DNA of 6,616 bases from assembly GCF_902489365.1 (NCBI RefSeq), contig NZ_CABTZR010000097.1:1-6616 (forward strand), given 5' to 3'. Every line of letters starts with the position of its first letter. The stretch's first letter is position 1. Of this stretch, positions 1 through 5,210 are shown in pieces. The position numbers and the translations under genes are program-made. Source of the DNA: an uncultured Corynebacterium sp. GTDB lineage: Bacteria; Actinomycetota; Actinomycetes; Mycobacteriales; Mycobacteriaceae. The notes below the pieces were generated by a model that ran no database searches, had not been told where the DNA came from, and saw only the letters and a list, made by a program, of their open reading frames with translations.

Positions 1-534
1 CTGTGCAGCGTTGCCGTCAAGGAGTTTGTTAAACAGCATTCCTGTGGCGGTGGCGTCGGCTATTGCCACGTGAGCGTTCGGATTGGCTAGGCCGACAAGT
101 TCAAGCAATGAGGACAGTTTGTCGGACGGTGCATCGACAAGCTGCTTAGCTAGTGCGATAGTATCGACGAAACCAAAGAACACTGCATCATCCGGTGTTC
201 CAGGCGGAGTAATGCGGTCAACTTCGGCCGCAAGCATCTTTGAATCAAACGGGGCGTTGTGAGCCATGAGCACCATGCCGTCAAGGCGGGCCGCGAACTC
301 GGTATAGATGTCACGAAACGGTGGGGCCTGGGCAACATCTGCGTTGGTGATGCCGTGGATATGCGCGTTGTTTATGGCCTTCCCGTCAGGGTTGAGCAAC
401 GTATGCCACTGGTCGACCAAGTTAAACGATTCATCGAAACGAGCGACAGCTAATTCAATGATGCGGTCGTAGCGTTTGTTAAAGCCCGTAGTCTCTGTAT
501 CAATAATAGTAACCTCAGCAGATTCAAGACCTAC
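1..534 (-). pseudogene. DnaQ-like DEDDh 3'-5' exonuclease, N-terminus lost, runs off left edge
   Basis: My translation of the minus strand gives one open frame from 534 down to base 1, 178 residues, with the C-terminus outside the window. It carries the full DEDDh exonuclease signature of the DNA polymerase III epsilon family: Exo I in IIDTETTGF (Asp and Glu at about residues 12 and 14), Exo II in AHNAPFDS, and Exo III in HVAIADATAT with the His-x4-Asp spacing. Such proteins remove 3'-terminal nucleotides from DNA or RNA using two metal ions. No ATG, GTG or TTG lies in frame before the first catalytic Asp. A TGA sits at 535-537, and all three minus-strand frames are closed between about 524 and 537. 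Sequence upstream is an IS30 remnant, so the N-terminus was probably cut off by the insertion or a later deletion. By eye the stretch is less GC-rich than the genes to its right, suggesting a foreign or plasmid/phage origin. The exonuclease assignment is firm. The pseudogene status is inferred. Confidence 0.8.
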
Positions 535-605
535 TCAATGGGCGCCCCAGAAAAGTCCTCAACTGGTACACGCCAGAAGAGAAAATCCAAGAACTATTCA
601 AGTGA
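513..605 (+). pseudogene. IS30-family transposase, C-terminal remnant
   Basis: The plus strand encodes, in one frame ending at TGA 603-605, the tail LLNGRPRKVLNWYTPEEKI followed by QELFK. This is the characteristic end of IS30-family transposases: the L-N-x-RPRK-L-x-W-x-TP-x-E block just after the last catalytic acidic residue. Only about 25-30 codons remain. The frame is closed upstream by TAA at 510-512, and the DNA there already reads as the exonuclease on the other strand, so the helix-turn-helix region and DDE catalytic core are absent. The exact breakpoint cannot be set better than about 513-540. It cannot encode an active transposase. Family recognition is from memory of the conserved C-terminal block. 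Confidence 0.8.
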
Positions 606-628
606 TGCATCCACCACTTGAAACCGCC
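603..628 (+). repeat. Right terminal inverted repeat of the IS30-family remnant
   Basis: The 26 bases from TGATGCATCC to TTGAAACCGCC directly overlap the transposase stop codon. They resemble the IS30-type right end as I remember it (TG-x-TGC at the inner side, an ACCA-x-TTGAA core). IS30 elements typically place the stop codon at or next to this repeat, as here. The matching left end is not in the window, so neither the outer border nor a target duplication can be confirmed. The outer limit near 628 is an estimate. Confidence 0.6.
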
Positions 629-692
629 ACATGAAACAAGGTTGGTTTTGGCAACTCGGGCAGTTTTGACTTGGGGGGTCTAAAAGCGTGGG
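629..692. other. Short gap between IS30 end and acyl-CoA synthetase stop
   Basis: These 64 bases separate the IS30 right end from the minus-strand stop of the ligase gene. I see no convincing gene or terminator. The only secondary-structure candidate is a weak AACT/AGTT stem without a T tract on the minus strand. How transcription of the ligase gene ends is therefore not visible; it may read into the remnant. Confidence 0.4.
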
Positions 693-2366
693 CTAGTCGG
701 TGTGGCTTAGCAGGCGCGGCACCACCTTGCCCGTGGCATTGCGCGGCAGCTTGTCCAGGAAGTGGACATCGCGCGGCACGGAGTGGTCGGCGAGGTTCTC
801 GCGAACCCAGGTGCGGATGGCGTCGGCAGTCACGGTGTTGCCCAAGGCGTCGCGCGTGGTCACCGCCCACACGGCGATGCGCTGGAAAGTGGTTTCATCC
901 TCCACGCCGCCGGCATGCACCTCTGCGATACCCGGCATGGTTTCAAGCACCTCCGTCACCGACTGCGGGTGCACGTTCTCGCCGCCGACGATGATCATGT
1001 CATCGGCGCGGCCCACCACGTGAAGGTAGCCGTCGGGGTCGATATAGCCCAAGTCGCCGATGGAGATGAGGCCATCAACCTTGTTGAGCGGAATCTTCGG
1101 GTTGGTATAGCCAATGAGCGCGGTGGAGTTGGTCAGGAAGATTTCGCCGACCTCGCCGCGCGGGACTTCCTTACCATCCTCATCGAGGATGCGCAGCTTC
1201 GTGCCAGAGGCAATCTTGCCGCCGATGGTTGGGTCCTTAGCCACCTCTTCCATGGTGGCCGTCGATGCCAGCGCCAGCTCCGTGGAGCCATAGACGTTGC
1301 AGAGAATCGGGCCGAAGCGCTCGTGGGTTTCTTTGACGATCTCCGGGGTCAGCGCATGCCCTGCAGACGCAATGAACTGCAGGCTTGAGGTGTCATAGGC
1401 CGAATCTGGGTCCGCCTGCACCATCTGACGGAAGAAAACCGGGGAGGAGAGCAGGCCATCGAGCTGGTAGCGCTGGATGTCATCGAGTGCGGCCGCCGGA
1501 TCGAAGACGCGGCGGGTGACAATGGTATTGCGCAGGCCCAGCGCGATGTTGAGGCAGGCCCAGCCCCACGTGTGGAAGATGGAGGCGGTCATTTGCACCT
1601 TCTGGTCCCCACGCCACGGCACCGCATCCACGATGGAGGCAACCACCACCGGCAGAGTGGGCTCTGGGCGCATAATGCCCTTGGGGATGCCAGTGGTGCC
1701 GGAGGACATCAGCACGATATGCCCATGCTTGGGCCAGGTCGGAAGCTTCTGCTCCTCGACGTCCCGCGGGTTCACCACGATCTGGCGCAGCGTCGGGGCC
1801 TGGGCCAGCTCAGCCGGGATCTCCTCGCCGGACTCATGACCAATCACGACCTGCACGCCAGCAACGGGGTTGGGGCTAGCGCTGTCTGCGGGGGCGAGGC
1901 GGTCAGCGAATTCATCGTCGATAACGAGCACGTTGATGCGGTTTTCCTCAATGCATCCGGCGAGCTGCTCGGGGGAGGAACCAACGTTGAGCAGGAAGAT
2001 GTGCGCTCCGGCATAACCTTTGGCGGCCAGCGGGGTGATGATGCCACGGCCATTGCGAGCCATAACGCCAAGGCGGATCTCGTCGAGGCCCAAAGAAAGC
2101 AGCCAACGCGCGAAGGTGCGGGAGTGATCGCGCAGCTGGCGGTAGGTGAGGGCCCCGTCGTCGTCGATAAGCGCTAGGCGTTCTGGGCAGGTCAGGTAGG
2201 CCTGCTCCACCTCGCGGGCGGTGGTGAAACGGTAGCGGGCGAGAACCGGCGCGGTGGAGAGCACTGCCCGTGGGCCGCCAGCGGGGCTGATAAGGCCGGC
2301 GCGAAAGAGGGCGGGGACAAAACGCGCGAGAGCGGCGGCATGGAAGGTGAGATCAGAAAGCTTCAT
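693..2366 (-). CDS. AMP-forming acyl-CoA synthetase (FadD-type fatty-acid-CoA ligase)
   Basis: This 557-residue protein belongs to the ANL adenylating superfamily and should activate a carboxylic acid, most likely a fatty acid, with ATP and then transfer it to CoA in the cytoplasm. The core motifs are intact and in order: P-loop A3 SSGTTGIPKG at residues 221-230, A5 YGSTE at 359-363, A7 with the ribose-binding Asp438 in ISIGDLGYID, hinge A8 GRADDMIIVGGENV from 452, and A10 PRNATGK with the catalytic Lys547. The length is normal for the family. The N-terminal stretch with FRAGLISPAG at about 21-30 recalls mycobacterial FadD2/FadD12-type ligases, but substrate and subfamily are inference. A7 has Ile-Gly-Asp instead of the commoner Thr-Gly-Asp. 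The ATG at 2366 is preferred because homology-like sequence starts soon after it, although the upstream Shine-Dalgarno (GATGAGAA) is weak. The gene is transcribed away from the esterase gene, with which it shares a control region. An alternative is a medium-chain or aryl-acid CoA ligase. Confidence 0.92.
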   Translation of the reverse strand: MKLSDLTFHAAALARFVPALFRAGLISPAGGPRAVLSTAPVLARYRFTTAREVEQAYLTCPERLALIDDDGALTYRQLRDHSRTFARWLLSLGLDEIRLGVMARNGRGIITPLAAKGYAGAHIFLLNVGSSPEQLAGCIEENRINVLVIDDEFADRLAPADSASPNPVAGVQVVIGHESGEEIPAELAQAPTLRQIVVNPRDVEEQKLPTWPKHGHIVLMSSGTTGIPKGIMRPEPTLPVVVASIVDAVPWRGDQKVQMTASIFHTWGWACLNIALGLRNTIVTRRVFDPAAALDDIQRYQLDGLLSSPVFFRQMVQADPDSAYDTSSLQFIASAGHALTPEIVKETHERFGPILCNVYGSTELALASTATMEEVAKDPTIGGKIASGTKLRILDEDGKEVPRGEVGEIFLTNSTALIGYTNPKIPLNKVDGLISIGDLGYIDPDGYLHVVGRADDMIIVGGENVHPQSVTEVLETMPGIAEVHAGGVEDETTFQRIAVWAVTTRDALGNTVTADAIRTWVRENLADHSVPRDVHFLDKLPRNATGKVVPRLLSHTD

Positions 2367-2405
2367 AGGGTTCTCATCGTAGGGAAGGGGTAGAAGGTTA
2401 CGGGG

Positions 2406-2428
2406 AGGCGCTTAGCGCGCCTGTTTTT
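2406..2428 (+). terminator. Small GC hairpin with T run in the divergent region
   Basis: AGGCGC (2406-2411) and GCGCCT (2417-2422) form a perfect 6-bp stem with loop TTAGC, followed by GTTTTT at 2423-2428. Read on the plus strand this has the form of a short intrinsic terminator, yet no plus-strand gene ends here. It could block antisense transcripts coming out of the ligase gene, or lie within the ligase gene's own leader on the minus strand, where no T run follows it. The function is uncertain. Confidence 0.35.
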
Positions 2429-2438
2429 AAAACGACAA

Positions 2439-2465
2439 ATTGTTACAGTTGTTGCTATTGTTACA
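2439..2465. repeat. Direct repeat of ATTGTTACA, possible operator pair
   Basis: ATTGTTACA occurs exactly at 2439-2447 and again at 2457-2465, 18 bases apart start to start, inside the divergent control region. Each copy holds TGTTACA, which is a TGT-N-ACA dyad, the sort of half-site used by several dimeric repressors. The near two-helical-turn spacing would put both copies on the same DNA face. The second copy overlaps the best -35-like hexamer. No regulator gene is present in the window, so the binding protein is unknown. Confidence 0.4.
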
Positions 2466-2524
2466 CGAGATTAACTGCTAGCTTAGTTTAATATGGTTTC
2501 GGTTAAGAACATACCCTTTTCTCG

Positions 2525-2530
2525 AAAGGA
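2525..2530 (+). promoter_or_regulatory. Ribosome binding site that sets the GTG start of the esterase
   Basis: AAAGGA ends 10 bases before GTG at 2541. It is the only good Shine-Dalgarno sequence in the area and is what favours GTG 2541 over the in-frame ATG at 2493, which has no such site upstream. Confidence 0.65.
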
Positions 2531-2540
2531 CATCAGTCAC

Positions 2541-3356
2541 GTGAAGTTTACCCAGCGCATCACTGCCCTCTGCGCCTCCCTCCTCGTGGCAGTAAGTCTG
2601 TCCCAGGCTCCGCAGGCTGCTGCCGGCGAGCGAAACCTCGTTGCCTTTGGCGATTCCGTATTGGCGGATCCGCAGCTAGATGTTTACCTCTCCTCGCGCC
2701 TCGGCTCCTCCAACCGCAACCCGAGTCTCGACTGTCCCTCCGGCAATAACTACGCCAAGCGCGTCGCTTCCAAGCTGGGCATGCCGGTGGCGGATTTCTC
2801 CTGCTCCGGTGCGGTCTCAATGTCCCAGGGTCCGCAGATGAACGCGCAGGTCGATGATGCCATCCGTCGTGGCGCGCTCAGCCCGGACACCCAGCGTGTG
2901 CTCTATGCGGGCGGCTTTAACGATACGTATAACAATGCCCAGCTTTCCGACGCCGACATGCGTGCCCGCTTTGTTGGCGCAAATGCGCCGATTATCAACA
3001 AGATTCGTGCAGCAGCCCCCAATGCCCGCATTCAGATCGTGGGTTATCCGACCATCGGCTCGGGCGACCGCTACTGCCTCCTCCACTTTGGTCCGAAGCC
3101 GGCCGATGCCACGGCCCTGCCGATGGTGCAGCGCTATGAAAACGTCACGCAGTGGATGCAGGTGGACCTAGCGCACGCGACGGGTACCGAGTTTGTGGAC
3201 ATGAAGCCGATGACCTGGGATCGCGGAATGTGCGCCGATGCCAATAAGCGACTGTGGGCAGGTCTGGTGGACTTCTCTGCCGGTCCCGGAAACCTACCGC
3301 TGCACATCAATGCTCGCGGTCACGAGTTTGTGGCTAACCATCTGGCTAGCTTCTAG
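2541..3356 (+). CDS. Secreted SGNH/GDSL-family esterase or lipase
   Basis: From the GTG at 2541 the protein has 271 residues and begins with a textbook Sec signal peptide: KFTQR, a hydrophobic stretch at about 7-20, and a cleavage site after Ala28 (QAAA|GE). The mature part shows the SGNH blocks: GDS with nucleophile Ser39, a Block II Gly in CSG at 88-90, G-F-N-D at 125-128 for the oxyanion hole, and Block V His255 in LPLHINARGH. The usual catalytic Asp three residues before the His is missing (Leu252). This fits a Ser-His dyad like that described for the Streptomyces scabies esterase type, which is my inferred subfamily. Four cysteines (65, 88, 179, 231) in the mature part probably form two disulfides outside the cell. 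An upstream in-frame ATG at 2493 would add 16 polar residues in front of the signal peptide and lacks a ribosome binding site, so it is rejected. The substrate is probably an ester of a lipid or short acyl chain. The gene is monocistronic, with a strong terminator just after it. Confidence 0.88.
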   Translation: MKFTQRITALCASLLVAVSLSQAPQAAAGERNLVAFGDSVLADPQLDVYLSSRLGSSNRNPSLDCPSGNNYAKRVASKLGMPVADFSCSGAVSMSQGPQMNAQVDDAIRRGALSPDTQRVLYAGGFNDTYNNAQLSDADMRARFVGANAPIINKIRAAAPNARIQIVGYPTIGSGDRYCLLHFGPKPADATALPMVQRYENVTQWMQVDLAHATGTEFVDMKPMTWDRGMCADANKRLWAGLVDFSAGPGNLPLHINARGHEFVANHLASF

Positions 3357-3377
3357 AAACGTGTTCTTCTGCCTTTT

Positions 3378-3405
3378 AGGCCCGGGCAACGCTGCCCGGG
3401 CCTTT
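3378..3405 (+). terminator. Intrinsic terminator after the secreted esterase
   Basis: AGGCCCGGGCA (3378-3388) pairs perfectly with TGCCCGGGCCT (3393-3403) around a 4-base loop ACGC, followed by only a short T run. The 11-bp GC-rich stem begins 22 bases after the esterase stop codon. It isolates that gene from the detoxification operon, whose start codon lies only 17 bases beyond the T run. Confidence 0.85.
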
Positions 3406-3409
3406 CGCG

Positions 3410-3415
3410 TACCCT
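3410..3415 (+). promoter_or_regulatory. Candidate -10 element for a leaderless transcript of the dehydrogenase
   Basis: TACCCT fits the loose actinobacterial TA-x3-T -10 pattern, and the A of the ATG at 3423 lies 7 bases beyond it, where transcription would start. Little room exists between the terminator and the ATG, and only a poor Shine-Dalgarno (GCGGAC) precedes the start, so a leaderless mRNA is plausible. Leaderless mRNAs are common in corynebacteria. No clear -35 is visible; that position falls within the terminator hairpin. Confidence 0.35.
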
Positions 3416-3422
3416 CGCGGAC

Positions 3423-4574
3423 ATGGCTGTTAATGAAAATCTAAATGAAAATAACTCTCAGCAAGGCTCGGAGGTTGTCCGCGGCGTGATTGCGCGCGCG
3501 AAGGGCGAGCCCGTCGAGACCGTTAACATCGTCGTGCCCGCCCCGGGCGAGCACGATGTCGTGGTCAAGATTCAGGCCTGCGGAGTGTGCCACACCGACC
3601 TGGCCTACCGCGATGGCGATATCGAGGACGCCTTCCCCTTCCTGCTCGGGCATGAGGCGGCGGGCGTCGTCGAGCGCGTGGGCGATGCCGTCACCCACGT
3701 CGAGGTCGGTGACTTTGTGGTCCTGAACTGGCGCGCGGTGTGCGGCGAGTGCCGCGCTTGTAAGAAGGGCGAGCCGAAGTACTGCTTCAACACCCACAAC
3801 GCGTCCGCTCGCATGACGCTTGCCGAGGGCGACGCCGACGCCGGCACCGAGCTCACCCCGGCGCTCGGCATCGGCTCCTTTGCCGAGAAGACCCTGGTCC
3901 ATGAAGGCCAATGCACCAAGGTCAATCCGGAGGCAGACCCGGCGGCCGCGGGCCTGTTGGGCTGTGGCGTGATGGCCGGCCTGGGTGCTGCGGTCAACAC
4001 CGGTGACGTCAAGCGCGGCGAGTCCGTCGCGGTCTTCGGTTGCGGTGGCGTCGGTATGGCGGCCATCGCTGGCGCGGTGCTGGCGGGTGCCTCGAAGGTC
4101 ATCGCCGTGGACCTGGACCCGGACAAGTTGGAGCTGGCCAAGCAGTTCGGTGCGACCCACACCATCGCGGCGAAGGACAAGTCCGAGGACGAGGTCATCG
4201 AGGCAGTCCGTGAGCTCACCGAGGGCTTCGGCACCGACGTGGCCATCGACGCCGTGGGCATTCCAGCTACCACCCGTCAGGCCTTCTACTCCCGCGACCT
4301 AGCCGGCCGCATGGTCATGGTTGGCGTTCCGAACCTCACCAGCCGCTTCGACGTCCCAGCCATCGACTTCTTCGGCCGCGGCGGATCGCTGAAGTCCTCC
4401 TGGTACGGCGACTGCCTGCCGGAGCGCGACTTCCCCATGTACGTCGACCTCTCCCTGCAGGGCCGCTTCCCGCTGCAGGACTTCGTGTCCGAGCGCATTG
4501 GCCTCGACGACGTGGAGGAGGCTTTCGCTACCATGAAGGCCGGCAAGGTACTTCGATCCGTAGTGGAGCTGTAA
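3423..4574 (+). CDS. fadH: S-(hydroxymethyl)mycothiol dehydrogenase / S-nitrosomycothiol reductase
   Basis: This 383-residue zinc-dependent class III-like alcohol dehydrogenase should oxidise S-hydroxymethyl-mycothiol, formed spontaneously from formaldehyde and mycothiol, with NAD+. Orthologues (mscR in mycobacteria, adhE/fadH in C. glutamicum) also reduce S-nitrosomycothiol. Catalytic zinc ligands are Cys56 (GVCHTD), His77 (GHEAAG) and Cys181 (LLGCGVMAG). The structural zinc loop has Cys107, 110, 113 and 121 (CGECRACKKGEPKYC). The Rossmann motif GCGGVG spans 206-211, with Asp230 at the end of the second strand selecting NAD over NADP. The residues VRGVIARAKGEPVE near the N-terminus and the zinc loop match the mycothiol-type branch. 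The start at ATG 3423 gives an Asn/Glu-rich leader of about 17 residues of unclear use. The stop codon directly abuts the start of the MBL gene, so the two are one operon, as I recall for homologues in C. glutamicum and M. tuberculosis. A general alcohol dehydrogenase is the less likely alternative. Confidence 0.93.
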   Translation: MAVNENLNENNSQQGSEVVRGVIARAKGEPVETVNIVVPAPGEHDVVVKIQACGVCHTDLAYRDGDIEDAFPFLLGHEAAGVVERVGDAVTHVEVGDFVVLNWRAVCGECRACKKGEPKYCFNTHNASARMTLAEGDADAGTELTPALGIGSFAEKTLVHEGQCTKVNPEADPAAAGLLGCGVMAGLGAAVNTGDVKRGESVAVFGCGGVGMAAIAGAVLAGASKVIAVDLDPDKLELAKQFGATHTIAAKDKSEDEVIEAVRELTEGFGTDVAIDAVGIPATTRQAFYSRDLAGRMVMVGVPNLTSRFDVPAIDFFGRGGSLKSSWYGDCLPERDFPMYVDLSLQGRFPLQDFVSERIGLDDVEEAFATMKAGKVLRSVVEL

Positions 4575-5210
4575 ATGATCATTGAACAGTTTGTAACTTC
4601 AGGAAAGTTTCGCCTCGACGGTGGCGAGTGGGACGTGGACAATAACGTCTACATCCTGGCCGCAGGTGGCGCGTCAAGCGACGCCGAGTGCTACATCATC
4701 GATCCTTCCCACGACGCCGAGCGCGTCATCGACGAGGTAGGACAGCGCACCGTCAAGGGCGTTTTACTCACCCACGCGCACAACGACCACTGCGAGCTCG
4801 CACCCCAGGTGGCTGAGCACTTCGGCGTGTCCGTGTACCTGCACCCGGATGACCGTCCCCTGTGGGAGGAAACGCACGAGGATGCGACTTTCGTGCCGCT
4901 GGAGGACAACCAGCTTTTCACCGTGGGCGATAGTGACTTCGTGGTCTTCCACACGCCGGGTCACTCGCCGGGATGCGTGGTGCTCTACATCGCGGACGAA
5001 GGCACGCTGCTGTCGGGAGATACCCTCTTCAACGGCGGGCCGGGTGCCACCGGCCGCAAGTACTCCGACTTCGACGTCATCATCGAGTCCCTGCGCAACC
5101 GCGTGCTGAACCTCCCGCCGGAAACCCGCGTCCTGCCGGGCCACGGCGACGAGACCGCCATTGGTGCTGAGGCTGCGCGTATCGACGAGTACATCGCACG
5201 CGGCTACTAG
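4575..5210 (+). CDS. MBL-fold metallohydrolase, probable S-formylmycothiol hydrolase
   Basis: This 211-residue glyoxalase II-like metallo-beta-lactamase-fold protein has a complete two-metal site: HAHNDH with His67, His69, Asp71 and His72, His130 in TPGH, bridging Asp149 in LSGDT, and His190 in LPGHGDE. It is cytoplasmic, with no signal peptide. Its ATG follows the dehydrogenase TAA with no spacer, and the Shine-Dalgarno GGAG (4565-4568) lies inside the dehydrogenase's last codons, so translation is probably coupled. From that pairing I infer that it hydrolyses S-formyl-mycothiol to formate and mycothiol, the role S-formylglutathione hydrolase plays in glutathione users. The activity is not evident from sequence alone, and glyoxalase II-like hydrolysis of other mycothiol thioesters is an alternative. 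The gene ends in TAG at 5208-5210, sharing CTAG with the stop of the convergent ccdA. Confidence 0.9.
   Translation: MIIEQFVTSGKFRLDGGEWDVDNNVYILAAGGASSDAECYIIDPSHDAERVIDEVGQRTVKGVLLTHAHNDHCELAPQVAEHFGVSVYLHPDDRPLWEETHEDATFVPLEDNQLFTVGDSDFVVFHTPGHSPGCVVLYIADEGTLLSGDTLFNGGPGATGRKYSDFDVIIESLRNRVLNLPPETRVLPGHGDETAIGAEAARIDEYIARGY

Larger units (their letters stand above)
2367..2540. promoter_or_regulatory. Divergent promoter region between acyl-CoA ligase and secreted esterase
   Basis: This 174-base region is visibly AT-richer than its flanks and must hold the promoters for both divergent genes. A TTGTTA at 2458-2463 could serve as a -35 for the rightward gene, with TAG-x3-T-type or TAATAT -10 candidates between 2479 and 2494. 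No pair has ideal spacing, so I do not assign a start site. A near-palindrome AACTGCTAGCTTAGTT at about 2473-2488 could be an additional operator. Direct repeats and a hairpin in the region are listed separately. Confidence 0.5.

Noticed and set aside
259..453. A 64-codon plus-strand frame over the exonuclease
   Set aside because: The opposite strand encodes DEDDh motifs across the same bases, and this frame shows no recognisable features.
629..692. A possible terminator for the acyl-CoA ligase
   Set aside because: Only a 4-bp AACT/AGTT stem is present, and no T tract follows on the minus strand.
762..1388. Plus-strand open frames (208 and 201 codons, also 1572-2177) opposite the acyl-CoA ligase
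   Set aside because: They are His/Gly/Asp-rich mirror translations of ligase codons, with no domains or ribosome sites.
3441..4160. A 239-codon minus-strand open frame opposite the dehydrogenase
   Set aside because: It is antisense to well-conserved zinc-ligand and NAD-binding codons, and its composition reflects the complementary codon bias only.
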